Part shown: positions 46,880-55,133 of the stretch, piece after piece | Position numbering within the stretch: the stretch's first letter is position 1 | Layout: the number at the start of each line of letters is the position of its first letter | Assembly: GCA_016707175.1 (NCBI GenBank) | Contig: JADJIB010000011.1 | Location: 1 to 64,000 of the forward strand | Direction of reading: 5' to 3' | Origin: Candidatus Phosphoribacter hodrii | GTDB lineage: Bacteria; Actinomycetota; Actinomycetes; Actinomycetales; Dermatophilaceae | Length of the DNA stretch: 64,000 nucleotides | Notes under the pieces: generated by a model | What the model saw: only the letters and a program-made list of their open reading frames with translations | Databases searched by the model: none | Told to the model about the DNA's origin: nothing | Translations under genes and position numbers: made by a program

Positions 46880-47043
46880 CTGTAGGCCGTGGGCTGAGGT
46901 CTGTCGGTGGGTTCGCCTAACGTCCGACTCGACAACACGGGCGCTGGACTTGCCCGGTCGGCACATCGACCGGGGGAGTGACCGGCCCGTCGCGCGGGTC
47001 GCCTATGGACGGCCGACTCTCGAGACGAAGGATGGTGGGTGGC

Positions 47044-48084
47044 ATGGCCACAGCGCAGGACAAGGGCAAGGCCCTGGCAAGTGTCATGGGGCAGATCGAG
47101 AAGGCCCATGGCAAGGGTGCCGTGATGCGTCTGGGTGACGACGTCCGACCGCCCATCGAGGTGATCCCCACCGGGTCGATCGCCCTCGATATCGCCCTCG
47201 GGATCGGCGGTCTGCCGCGCGGCCGGGTCGTCGAGATCTACGGACCCGAGAGCAGTGGAAAAACTACGGTCGCTCTGCACGCCGTGGCGAACGCCCAGAA
47301 GGCGGGCGGCATCGCGGCCTTCATCGACGCCGAGCACGCCCTCGACCCGGAGTACGCCAAGAACCTCGGCGTCGACATCGACAACCTGCTGGTCAGCCAG
47401 CCCGACACGGGGGAGCAGGCGCTGGAGATCGCCGACATGCTCATCCGCTCCGGCGCGATCGATGTCATCGTCATCGACTCCGTTGCGGCGCTCGTGCCCC
47501 GCGCCGAGATCGAGGGCGAGATGGGCGACAGCCACGTCGGCCTCCAGGCCCGCCTCATGTCGCAGGCGTTGCGCAAGTTGACTGGCGCCCTGAGCACCAC
47601 CGGGACCACGGCGATCTTCATCAACCAGTTGCGCGAGAAGATCGGTGTGATGTTCGGAAGTCCCGAAACCACTACTGGCGGTAAGGCGTTGAAGTTCTAC
47701 GCCTCCGTGCGGCTGGACGTCCGACGGATCGAGACGCTCAAGGACGGCTCAGAGGCGGTCGGCAACCGCACCCGAGTCAAGGTCGTCAAGAACAAGGTGA
47801 GCCCGCCGTTCAAGCAGGCCGAGTTCGACATCATCTACGGCCAGGGCATCTCCCGCGAGGGAGGCCTGATCGACATGGGCGTCGACCAGGGCTTCGTGCG
47901 CAAGGCCGGCGCTTGGTACACCTACGACGGCGACCAGCTCGGCCAGGGCAAGGAGAACGCCCGCCAGTTCCTCCGCGACAACCCCGACCTGGCCGACGAG
48001 CTCGAGAAGCGGATCAAGGAGAAGCTCGGCGTCGGGCCGCGGGTCGACAAGCCGGCCGTGCCCGACGTTCCGGTCGACTTCTGA
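47044..48084 (+). CDS. recA: Recombinase RecA
   Basis: 346 residues. Walker A GPESSGKTTVALHAVA, FIDAEHALDPEYAKNLGVD, Walker B VIVIDSVAALVPRAEIEGE, loop L1 EMGDSHVGLQARLMSQALRK, INQLREKIGVMFGSPETTTG (L2) and a short acidic-basic tail ending VPDVPVDF. It mediates strand exchange and LexA cleavage. ATG 47044 (MATAQDKGK) is preferred; AAGGA lies 11 nt upstream, and earlier in-frame Mets have no family support. recX follows after 2 bp. Confidence 0.97.
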   Translation: MATAQDKGKALASVMGQIEKAHGKGAVMRLGDDVRPPIEVIPTGSIALDIALGIGGLPRGRVVEIYGPESSGKTTVALHAVANAQKAGGIAAFIDAEHALDPEYAKNLGVDIDNLLVSQPDTGEQALEIADMLIRSGAIDVIVIDSVAALVPRAEIEGEMGDSHVGLQARLMSQALRKLTGALSTTGTTAIFINQLREKIGVMFGSPETTTGGKALKFYASVRLDVRRIETLKDGSEAVGNRTRVKVVKNKVSPPFKQAEFDIIYGQGISREGGLIDMGVDQGFVRKAGAWYTYDGDQLGQGKENARQFLRDNPDLADELEKRIKEKLGVGPRVDKPAVPDVPVDF

Positions 48085-48086
48085 GC

Positions 48087-48791
48087 ATGACCGCCGACGG
48101 TATGCCGCGCCCGGACTCCCCGGGCGCGGCACGCCAGGCTGCGGCGTTGGCAGCCCTACGAGCCGCCGAGGCGGCCGCTCGGCAGGGCCCTGAGCTATCG
48201 GCCCCGGCAGGTCCACCGGACCCAAGTGCTCGTGACTCACATGCCCCGAGTGCTGGTGCGCCCCGGGCCCCGACGGTCGCCAACGGGCGGGTCGCTGACG
48301 ACTCCGAGCCTGATCCCCGGTCTGTTGCGCACGGCATCGCGTTGCGGGTGCTGGCGCTGCGGCCGCATAGTCGGGTCGAGCTGGAGCGCAAGCTGGCCCG
48401 GCGCGGCTGCGACCCGCAAGTGGCGGCCGAGGTGCTCGACCGGCTCACCGAGGTGGGGCTCGTCGACGACGCGGCATACGCCCACCTGCTGGTGCAGTCG
48501 CGAAGCCGCACCAACGGTCTGTCCGGTGTGGCGCTGCGCCGGGAGCTACGCGAGAAGGGCGTCGACGAGGACTTGGCGAAGGACGCGGTCGGTGCCCTCG
48601 ATGACGAGACCGAGCGGGCTCGTGCCGAGGAGCTCGTCGCCAAGAAGCTGCGGACGATGGGCGGCCTCGACCCGCAGGTGCAGGCCCGCCGGTTGGCCGC
48701 GATGCTCGCCCGCAAGGGTTACCCGGCAGGCGTCGCGTATGCCGTCGTCCGTGACGCGGTCAACGCCGCCGTCGAGCACCACCACGACTGA
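48087..48791 (+). CDS. recX: Regulatory protein RecX
   Basis: 234 residues. The first about 75 are an Ala/Pro-rich low-complexity extension. The RecX three-helix repeats follow: ALRVLALRPHSRVELERKLA, VAAEVLDRLTEVGLVDDAAY (the family core motif), GVALRRELREKGVDEDLAKD and QARRLAAMLARKGYPAGVAY. It binds RecA filaments and limits their activity. Starts 2 bp after recA's stop. Confidence 0.93.
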   Translation: MTADGMPRPDSPGAARQAAALAALRAAEAAARQGPELSAPAGPPDPSARDSHAPSAGAPRAPTVANGRVADDSEPDPRSVAHGIALRVLALRPHSRVELERKLARRGCDPQVAAEVLDRLTEVGLVDDAAYAHLLVQSRSRTNGLSGVALRRELREKGVDEDLAKDAVGALDDETERARAEELVAKKLRTMGGLDPQVQARRLAAMLARKGYPAGVAYAVVRDAVNAAVEHHHD

Positions 48792-48887
48792 GGTGCCTCC
48801 CTTGGCGCCGACTCCTTGACCCGCGCGGTGGCCATCGCGGCGCCACCAGGACTGGGCTCGGTGCGCGTGCAGATACCGTGAATCCTC

Positions 48888-49317
48888 GTGGACTACCGCG
48901 ACTACGACACCCGGCTCGCCGCCTATGCCGTCATCCGCGATGACGCCGGGCGGGTGCTGCTGGCCTTGTGGAAAGGCAGACCTGCCCAAGTGGTCGATGC
49001 CCGGGGGCGGCGTCGAGTTGGACGAGACGGTGCAGGAGGCGGTCGTCCGCGAGGTGCACGAGGAGACCGGCTATGACGTCGTGGTTGGCCAGTTGCTTGG
49101 AGTCCACACCTTCGTCCTGCCCCCGCACGTGCGGGTCAACACCACCGATCGACCGCTGAAGTCAGTGCGGGTCGTGTTCGAGGCGCGGATCGTGGGTGGG
49201 GAGTTGCGCCACGAGATTGGCGGCACCACCGACGAGGCGCGCTGGTTCGACGTGGAAGCGATCAGCGACCTGCCGCGGGTCAGCCTCGTCGACATCGCCC
49301 TCGGCATGGCCCACTGA
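48888..49317 (+). pseudogene. Nudix hydrolase, one frameshift
   Basis: The GTG at 48888 opens DYRDYDTRLAAYAVIRDDAG and RVLLALWK; near 48970-48980 the frame changes and continues DLPKWSMPGGGVELDETVQE with VVREVHEETGYDV, a complete Nudix box (GX5EX7REVHEETG). A TACCGT -10 word ends 8 nt before the GTG. About 142 residues, which hydrolyse a nucleoside-diphosphate-linked compound of unknown identity. A single indel in an A/G run is probably a sequence error. Confidence 0.85.
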
Positions 49318-49376
49318 CAAGCCACTCCGAGGGGCGTCGCTGAGGAGCCATTGCGGCCCGTCGGGCCGTCGTCAGG

Positions 49377-49805
49377 TCAGGGCGTGGCCAGGAAGTCGGG
49401 GACGTCGGCCGTGGGGTGGATCCACAGGGCCACCCGGGGCGACTCCTTGAGTCGCCGGGCGATCCGTTCGATCCCCGTGAAGATCCGATATGGCACGCCA
49501 TATTTCGCTTTCACCAGGGCTCGGGTGGCGTCGGCGTCACCCTCAGATTCGCGGACCTCGGCCCGCCCGGTCAGCGTCACCGCCCAGGGCTTGGGCCGTC
49601 CGCGCCGGTCGCAGGGGGTCAGTTCCACCAGGGCGTTGCGCTCGATCCGCTTGACCTTGCCGGTGCCGGCGGCTGTCATGACGACCAGGTGATCACCGTC
49701 GCGCGCGACCCAGACGGGAGTGCCGACCCGTTCGCCGTTGGCGCGGAAGGTGGTCAGCAACACGTATGGCTCATCACCAAAGTCCAGGAGAGTGGTGGCT
49801 GTCAT
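49377..49805 (-). CDS. PPOX-class F420-dependent protein (TIGR03666/Rv2061-like)
   Basis: 142 residues, a single split beta-barrel flavin/F420-binding domain: PYVLLTTFRANGERVGTPVW, VARDGDHLVVMTAAGTGKVK, RIERNALVELTPCDRRGRPK and KYGVPYRIFTGIERIARRL. The T-GT-PVW and GK-KRI-R residues are those that hold deazaflavin F420 in this family. Its presence implies F420 biosynthesis elsewhere in the genome. ATG 49805 is chosen because TAGGGT ends 7 nt upstream. The substrate is unknown. Confidence 0.85.
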   Translation of the reverse strand: MTATTLLDFGDEPYVLLTTFRANGERVGTPVWVARDGDHLVVMTAAGTGKVKRIERNALVELTPCDRRGRPKPWAVTLTGRAEVRESEGDADATRALVKAKYGVPYRIFTGIERIARRLKESPRVALWIHPTADVPDFLATP

Positions 49806-49812
49806 GACGTGC

Positions 49813-49818
49813 ACCCTA
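49813..49818 (-). promoter_or_regulatory. -10 element for the F420-dependent protein gene
   Basis: TAGGGT on the minus strand ends 7 nt before the ATG at 49805. Confidence 0.5.
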
Positions 49819-49877
49819 GGCGACACCACCACAGCCACTCACCGCGCCGCATCGCCAACCCGCGCCTCTGGCACAGT

Positions 49878-50012
49878 GATAGCGCTTGCACGGTCATGTT
49901 GGGGGCGTGTCGGGCTGTCAGACCCGGAGATAGCGCTCGCATGGTCATGTTTGCGGGTGTTTTTGGCTGTCAGACCCGGAGATAGCGCTCGCATGGTCAT
50001 CTTTGGGGTGGG
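49878..50012. repeat. 51/52-bp tandem repeat, two full copies and a partial third
   Basis: Units start at 49878, 49929 and 49981, each opening GATAGCGCTYGCAYGGTCAT and closing GGCTGTCAGACCCGGA; the third stops after about 30 bp. Each unit holds the palindrome AGCGCT. The middle of the unit is diverged, so the copies are not very recent. No ORF is present. Confidence 0.85.
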
Positions 50013-50048
50013 TCACCACGTGAGCGAGCACCACGGCCGATCAGCTAA

Positions 50049-50080
50049 TATACCCTCCGGGGTATACGCCCTCCGGGGCG
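50049..50080. promoter_or_regulatory. CsoR-family-like operator overlapping a -10 element
   Basis: TATACCCTCCGGGGTATA is a perfect 7-4-7 inverted repeat (50049-50066), followed at once by CGCCCTCCGGGGCG, a 5-4-5 inverted repeat with the same CCCTCCGGGG centre. The TATACCC/GGGTATA form resembles operators of copper/sulfide/aldehyde-sensing CsoR-type repressors in actinobacteria. TAATAT beside it could be the -10 box of the small gene 56 bp downstream. Confidence 0.6.
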
Positions 50081-50122
50081 GAAACACCGACCCACGACTT
50101 TCGACGACGAGGAGAACGACGT

Positions 50123-50284
50123 ATGTGCTCTCGGGTGACGTGCCGCCGCTGCGGCAAGGCGACCTGGTCCGGCTGCGGGCAGCACGTTCAGCAGGTCATG
50201 GCAGGCGTCCCGAAGGCGCAGCAGTGCGCCTGCCCCCCGCCCGAGCCGGGTGGCCTGTTCAAGAGGCTCTTCGGTCGCGGCTGA
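50123..50284 (+). CDS. 53-residue Cys-rich small protein
   Basis: It begins MCSRVTCRRCGKATWSGCGQ, then HVQQVMAGVPKAQQCACPPP and a basic end FKRLFGRG. Six Cys, including CxxC, SGCG and CxC, suggest a zinc ribbon or metal/thiol-binding protein. I recall similar unnamed 45-55-residue proteins in many bacteria; none has a function I can cite. AGGAGA lies 8 nt before the ATG, so it is very likely translated. The inverted repeats upstream suggest control by a CsoR-type repressor, hence a role in metal, sulfide or aldehyde stress (inference). No csoR gene is in the window. Confidence 0.75.
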   Translation: MCSRVTCRRCGKATWSGCGQHVQQVMAGVPKAQQCACPPPEPGGLFKRLFGRG

Positions 50285-50434
50285 TCCTCAGCCAACCCAG
50301 GGCTGGTTCCCTGCTCACCGCAGCCGATCAGTCGGCCCCACACGCACGAGGTATGCCGTCCGCGCACCGTGAGCGGGCGGCATACCTTTGCGCGGCGCTG
50401 CGCCCCACAAACACGCCTTACCCTTGACGGTGCC

Positions 50435-51991
50435 ATGAGCACCACGACTGCAGCTGCCCCCAAGACCTACGACGTCCGCACCCACGGGTGCCAGATGAAC
50501 GTCCACGACTCCGAGCGCCTTGCCGGCCTGCTCGAGACGGCGGGCTATGTCGACCTGGCCAGCCTCCCCGCCGACGCCCGCCCCGAGACCGCCGACGTCG
50601 TCGTCTTCAACACCTGCGCGGTCCGCGAAAACGCGAGCAACAAGCTCTACGGCAACCTCGGCCAACTGCGCCCAGCCAAGCTGGCCAACCCCGATCTGCA
50701 GATCGCCGTCGGTGGCTGCCTGGCCCAGAACGACCGCGAAAGCATCGTCGCCCGCGCCCCCTGGGTCGATGTCGTCTTCGGCACCCACAACATCGGCAGC
50801 CTCCCTGCGCTGCTGGATCGGGCCCGGCACAACAAGCGCGCCGAGGTCGAGATCCTCGAAAGCCTCTCCACGTTCCCCTCGACGCTGCCCACCCGCCGCG
50901 ACAGCGCGTATGCCGCGTGGGTCTCGATCAGCGTGGGCTGCAACAACACGTGCACCTTCTGCATCGTCCCGAGCCTGCGCGGCAAGGAGCAGGACCGCCG
51001 GGCCGGCGACATCCTCGCCGAGGCCCGGGCCCTGGTCGCCGAAGGCGCTATCGAGATCACCCTGCTCGGCCAGAACGTCAACACCTATGGCGTGGAGTTC
51101 GGCGACCGCTTCGCGTTCGGCAAACTGCTGCGCGCGTGCGGCGACATCGAGGGCCTGGAGCGGGTCCGCTTCACCAGCCCCCACCCGGCCGCCTTCACCA
51201 CCGACGTCATCGAGGCGATGGCCGCGACCCCCAACGTCATGCCGAGCCTGCACATGCCGCTGCAGTCCGGCTCCGATCGCATCCTCAAGGCGATGCGCCG
51301 CTCCTACCGCAGCGAGCGCTTCCTCGCCATCCTCGACGAGGTCCGCACCCACATCCCCGACGCGGCGATCACGACCGACCTCATCGTCGGTTTCCCCGGC
51401 GAGACCGAGGAGGACTTCCAAGGCACCCTCGACGTCGTCGCCGCGGCCCGGTTCTCCAGCGCGTTCACCTTCCAGTACTCCATCCGACCCGGCACCCCCG
51501 CGGCCACCATGCCCGACCAGGTGCCCAAGGCCGTCGTGCAGGAGCGTTTCGACCGACTCATCGCCCTTCAGGAGGAGATCTCCTGGGCCGGCAACCGAGC
51601 CCTCGAAGGCCGCGAGGTCGAGGTGCTCGTCGCGCCCGGCGAGGGCCGCAAGGACGCCGAGACCCACCGGATGAGCGGCCGCGCGCGGGACAACCGGCTC
51701 GTGCACTTCGCGCTGCCAGACGGCATACCCCTGGCTGACCGGCCGCGCCCCGGCGACCTGGTCACCGTCGAGGTCACCTACGGGGCCCCTCACCACCTCG
51801 TCGCCGACTCGGCCGCGCACCCCGGCGGCCGGTATGCCGTGCGCCGCACCTCAGGTGGCGACGCGTGGGCGGCGTTGCAGGACAGGCCGGCCGGGGGCGG
51901 CAAGCCTGCCGTGTCACTGCCCGTCGGCCTGGGTATGCCGTCCCTCGGCGCTCCGGCCACGTCTCCCGACAGCGGGCCCGGCTGCCGCTGA
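50435..51991 (+). CDS. miaB: tRNA-2-methylthio-N6-dimethylallyladenosine synthase MiaB
   Basis: 518 residues. The MTTase domain has THGCQMNVHDSERLAG, NTCAVRENASNKLYGNL and VGGCLAQNDRE (three cluster Cys). The radical-SAM CxxxCxxC is in SVGCNNTCTFCIVPSLRGKE; SPHPAAFTTDVI and MPLQSGSDRILKAMRRSY follow, then DLIVGFPGETEEDFQGTLD and a TRAM domain ending near VEVTYGAPHHLVAD. It methylthiolates i6A37 of tRNA, the product of MiaA encoded just downstream. The last about 55 residues are a low-complexity extension rich in the GTATGCCG word and may be dispensable. Confidence 0.95.
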   Translation: MSTTTAAAPKTYDVRTHGCQMNVHDSERLAGLLETAGYVDLASLPADARPETADVVVFNTCAVRENASNKLYGNLGQLRPAKLANPDLQIAVGGCLAQNDRESIVARAPWVDVVFGTHNIGSLPALLDRARHNKRAEVEILESLSTFPSTLPTRRDSAYAAWVSISVGCNNTCTFCIVPSLRGKEQDRRAGDILAEARALVAEGAIEITLLGQNVNTYGVEFGDRFAFGKLLRACGDIEGLERVRFTSPHPAAFTTDVIEAMAATPNVMPSLHMPLQSGSDRILKAMRRSYRSERFLAILDEVRTHIPDAAITTDLIVGFPGETEEDFQGTLDVVAAARFSSAFTFQYSIRPGTPAATMPDQVPKAVVQERFDRLIALQEEISWAGNRALEGREVEVLVAPGEGRKDAETHRMSGRARDNRLVHFALPDGIPLADRPRPGDLVTVEVTYGAPHHLVADSAAHPGGRYAVRRTSGGDAWAALQDRPAGGGKPAVSLPVGLGMPSLGAPATSPDSGPGCR

Positions 51992-52034
51992 TACCCGGTG
52001 CGATTCGCAGCCGCGATCATGCTTGACTTGGGCC

Positions 52035-52643
52035 ATGGCCATCCGTCCCGTCGTCATCCACGGTGAGCCCGTCCTGCACCGCGTCGCCAGCCGTGTCGAG
52101 CGTTTCGATGATGAGTTGGCCGAGTTGGTCCAGGACATGTACGACACGATGGACGCCGCACACGGCGTCGGCCTCGCCGCTCCGCAGATCGGCGTGGGCC
52201 TGCGGGTGTTCGTCTACGACATGGCCAACCATGACGGCGTCCCCGCCCGGGGAGTGGTCGTCAACCCCATTCTCGCCGTCTCCAAGGTGCCCAGCGGCCG
52301 TCCTGACCCCGACGAAGAGTCCGAGGGCTGCCTCTCCGTCCCCGGCGAACACTTCCCGTTGCGTCGGGCCGAGACGGCCAAGGTCAACGGTCAGGACCTG
52401 ACGGGGGCGCCGTTCGAGTTCACCGCCACCGACTGGTTCGCCCGGTGCATGCAGCACGAGTTCGACCATCTCAACGGCAAGCTCTACGTCGACCGGCTCG
52501 ATGACAAGCAGACGCGCAAGGCACGCAAGGCCATCAAGAACAACGGGTGGGGCAAACCGGGCCATAGCTGGATGCCGGGCGCCGACCCCGACCCGTTCGG
52601 GCACGGCGACCTCGATGCCGACGGTGACGACCACGACCTCTGA
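52035..52643 (+). CDS. def: Peptide deformylase
   Basis: 202 residues. Motif 1 GVGLAAPQIGVG, motif 2 EESEGCLSVPGE (zinc Cys) and motif 3 CMQHEFDHLNGKLYVDRL (two zinc His, catalytic Glu). It removes formyl from nascent proteins in the cytoplasm. The C-terminal about 40 residues (KNNGWGKPGHSWMPGADPDP and an acidic end) extend beyond the usual actinobacterial length. The stop is 1 bp before the miaA start. Confidence 0.95.
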   Translation: MAIRPVVIHGEPVLHRVASRVERFDDELAELVQDMYDTMDAAHGVGLAAPQIGVGLRVFVYDMANHDGVPARGVVVNPILAVSKVPSGRPDPDEESEGCLSVPGEHFPLRRAETAKVNGQDLTGAPFEFTATDWFARCMQHEFDHLNGKLYVDRLDDKQTRKARKAIKNNGWGKPGHSWMPGADPDPFGHGDLDADGDDHDL

Positions 52644-52644
52644 C

Positions 52645-53592
52645 GTGCCGATCAGCCCGCTCGTCGTGGCCGTCGTCGGACCGACGGCCACCGGGAAGTC
52701 GGCTTTGGCGGTCGCGTTGGCCCTGGCCCTCGACGGCGAGATCGTCAACGCCGACGCGAGCGCGCTCTACCGCGGGATGGACATCGGCACCGCCAAACCG
52801 ACCCTCGCCGAACGTCGCGGCATCCCGCACCACCAACTCGACGTCCTGGAGGTCACCCAGGAGGCGAGCGTCGCGGCATACCAGCAGGGCGCCCGGGCCG
52901 ACGTCGAGGCGATCATCGCGCGGGGCCGGCTCCCGATCCTCGCCGGTGGGTCGGGGCTCTATGTGCGGGCTGCGCTCGACCACCTCGACATCCCGCCGAC
53001 CGACCCGGCCGTCCGAGCCAGGCTGGAGGCCGAAGCCACGGCCGACCCCGACGGACCCAGCCACCTCCGTGCCCGCTTGGCGCAGCTGGATCCCGTTGCG
53101 GCGCAACGGATCGAGCCCAACAACGTCCGGCGCATCGTCCGGGCGTTGGAGGTGATCGAGCTGACCGGCCGACCCTTCAGTGCGACGATGCCCGAGCGGC
53201 GCCACCTGCTCCCGACCGTCATGATCGGGCTGACGCTCGACCGCGCCAGCCTCGATGCGAGGATCGAGGCACGCACCCGCGCGATGTGGGATGCCGGGCT
53301 GGTGGCCGAGGTGGAGGGCCTGCTTGACCGCGGCCTCGCCCAGGGCCGCACCGCTCGCACCGCACTGGGTTACGCCCAGGCGATCGACCAACTGCGCGGC
53401 GCGCTCACCCAGACGGAAGCCATTGAGGCGACCGCCGCCGCCACCCGGAGGTTCGCCCGGCGGCAGGAGTCGTGGTTCCGACCCGATCCGCGCATCACCT
53501 GGCTGCCGGCCGAGGCACCCGACCTGCTCGGGCGCGCCCAGGAGGCCGTCAAAGCGGCGAGCCAGACGTCGGCGATGCCTGAGAATGGCTGA
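52645..53592 (+). CDS. miaA: tRNA dimethylallyltransferase MiaA
   Basis: 315 residues. P-loop VVGPTATGKSALAVALA, DASALYRGMDIGTAKPT (substrate Asp), VTQEASVAAYQQGA, ILAGGSGLYVRA, EPNNVRRIVRALEVIELTG, and a C-terminal tRNA-binding part with ALGYAQAIDQL and FARRQESWFRPD. It prenylates A37 of tRNA. The GTG at 52645 (VPISPLVVAVVG) gives the family start; a longer in-frame reading runs inside def and is rejected. Confidence 0.95.
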   Translation: MPISPLVVAVVGPTATGKSALAVALALALDGEIVNADASALYRGMDIGTAKPTLAERRGIPHHQLDVLEVTQEASVAAYQQGARADVEAIIARGRLPILAGGSGLYVRAALDHLDIPPTDPAVRARLEAEATADPDGPSHLRARLAQLDPVAAQRIEPNNVRRIVRALEVIELTGRPFSATMPERRHLLPTVMIGLTLDRASLDARIEARTRAMWDAGLVAEVEGLLDRGLAQGRTARTALGYAQAIDQLRGALTQTEAIEATAAATRRFARRQESWFRPDPRITWLPAEAPDLLGRAQEAVKAASQTSAMPENG

Positions 53593-53593
53593 C

Positions 53594-54481
53594 ATGAGTG
53601 GGCTGGCCTTCACCAAGGGACACGGGACGGAAAACGACTTCGTCCTCGTCGCCGACCCTGACGGGCGCCTCGACCTGCGCCCGGAGCAGGTCCGCGCCCT
53701 CGCCGACCGCCGGGCCGGCATCGGTGCCGACGGCGTCATCAGGGTCGTCCCGACCCACCTCGCCGACGACCCCGACGTGCGGGCGCAGTCGGGGGTCGCG
53801 CCGTGGTTCATGGACTACCGCAACGCCGACGGATCGCTGAGCGAGATGTGCGGCAACGGGACGCGGGTGTTCGCGGCATACCTCGTCCGCGAGGGCCTGC
53901 AGGCGCCCGGCGCCTTCGCGATCGCTACCCGTGCGGGCGTCAAGGCGGTCCGCACCACCGACACTGGGTATGCCGTGGACCTGGGTCCCGCCCGGGTTGA
54001 CGAGTCCGAAGGGGCCGCCGAGAGCGGGTTCAACGCCGTGGTCCACCCGCACGGGGGTCCCGAGTTGCCCGGGCTTCGTGTCGATGTCGGCAACCCGCAC
54101 ACCGTCGTCGTCCTGCCGCCGCATGTCGCGTTGGACGGCCTTGACCTCACCGTCGCCCCCCACGTGGCACCCCACCCGCCCGAGGGCACCAACGTCGAGT
54201 TCGTGCAGGTCGTCGGCCCAGGTCACATCGCCATGCGGGTCCATGAGCGGGGCGTGGGGGAGACCCGCTCCTGCGGCACGGGTGCCGTCGCGGCGGCCAC
54301 GGCGACCCGGTGGTGGGACGGTCCCGACGATGCCCAACACCGGTGGACCGTCGACGTGCCCGGTGGCCGGCTCACGGTGACCTTCACCGAGGCCGGGACC
54401 GCTGAACTTGCCGGTCCCGCGGTGCTTGTCGCCGACGGCACCTGGACCGAAGGGCCGGGGAGCGGGTCGGTCAGCCTGTGA
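53594..54481 (+). CDS. dapF: Diaminopimelate epimerase
   Basis: 295 residues. FTKGHGTENDFVLV opens the first half; catalytic Cys 1 is in MCGNGTRVFAAYL and Cys 2 in GETRSCGTGAVAAATA; VDVGNPHTVVV and GTNVEFVQV are standard substrate-binding segments. It makes meso-diaminopimelate for lysine and peptidoglycan. Start at 53594 (MSGLAFTK), 1 bp after the miaA stop; an ATG 9 bp earlier is equally readable. The end overlaps the convergent methyltransferase gene by 11 bp. Confidence 0.95.
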   Translation: MSGLAFTKGHGTENDFVLVADPDGRLDLRPEQVRALADRRAGIGADGVIRVVPTHLADDPDVRAQSGVAPWFMDYRNADGSLSEMCGNGTRVFAAYLVREGLQAPGAFAIATRAGVKAVRTTDTGYAVDLGPARVDESEGAAESGFNAVVHPHGGPELPGLRVDVGNPHTVVVLPPHVALDGLDLTVAPHVAPHPPEGTNVEFVQVVGPGHIAMRVHERGVGETRSCGTGAVAAATATRWWDGPDDAQHRWTVDVPGGRLTVTFTEAGTAELAGPAVLVADGTWTEGPGSGSVSL

Positions 54482-55073
54482 CCGTGAGCACCCGGAAGCC
54501 GCGCGAGGTCACGTAGCGCTCACACGGCATACCGAGGTCGGTGGCGATCCACCGCTGCAAGGAGTCACTTCCGAGGTTCTTCGCGACGACGAGGTATGCC
54601 GTCCCGCCGGGTTCCAGCCGCGGCAGCCAGGTGCGCAGCAGGTCGTGCAGGACCGCCTTGCCCACGCGGATCGGCGGGTTGGACCAGATCTGTGCGAACC
54701 GGACGTCGGCAGGAACTTCGTCAGGGCGGCATACCTGAATCCGATTGAGCCCCAACGATGCTGCGTTGTCGCGGGCGAGTTGCAGGGCCCGCTCGTTGAC
54801 GTCGACGGCGTAGACGTCGGCCGCGGGGGAGAGCATCCCGAGCGTGAGGGCGACCGGTCCCCACCCGCAACCGAGATCGAGTAGCGATCCCGTGAGGGGA
54901 GGGTCGGGGACCTCGGCGAGCAGGACCGCAGTGCCCACATCGACGCGGTCAGGCGAAAAGATGCCTCCCGCGCTCGTGATCGTGACGCGCCGACCGGCCA
55001 GGTCAACGGTGAGGGTGCGTCGCTCCTCTGGGGAGGCCGGCGTCGCGGTGAAGTAGTGCTCGTGCTCGCTCAT
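54471..55073 (-). CDS. Class I SAM methyltransferase (RsmC/MTS family)
   Basis: 200 residues. SAM motif LLDLGCGWGPVALTLGM, acidic end of beta-2 YAVDVNERALQLARDN, and the base-methyltransferase tetrapeptide NPP in IWSNPPIRVGKAVLHDLL. The N-terminal HYFTATPASPEERRTL and VFSxGxF-like GGIFSPDRVDVGT match the methyltransferase-small proteins related to 16S rRNA m2G methyltransferase RsmC. The target is not proven. The ATG at 55073 lies 8 nt after TAGGTT (leaderless). Divergent from hflX, 60-bp gap. Confidence 0.88.
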   Translation of the reverse strand: MSEHEHYFTATPASPEERRTLTVDLAGRRVTITSAGGIFSPDRVDVGTAVLLAEVPDPPLTGSLLDLGCGWGPVALTLGMLSPAADVYAVDVNERALQLARDNAASLGLNRIQVCRPDEVPADVRFAQIWSNPPIRVGKAVLHDLLRTWLPRLEPGGTAYLVVAKNLGSDSLQRWIATDLGMPCERYVTSRGFRVLTVTG

Positions 55074-55081
55074 CGCCCCTA

Positions 55082-55087
55082 AACCTA
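55082..55087 (-). promoter_or_regulatory. -10 element for the methyltransferase gene
   Basis: TAGGTT on the minus strand ends 8 nt before the ATG at 55073. Confidence 0.35.
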
Positions 55088-55133
55088 AACGGTTGGTCGA
55101 GTCGGCGTTTGCCGTGCGAGGCTTAGACCCACG

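Noticed and set aside
49878..50012. Possible CRISPR array (regularly spaced repeats)
   Set aside because: Only two and a half units, contiguous, with no distinct conserved repeat plus unique spacers and no cas genes nearby.
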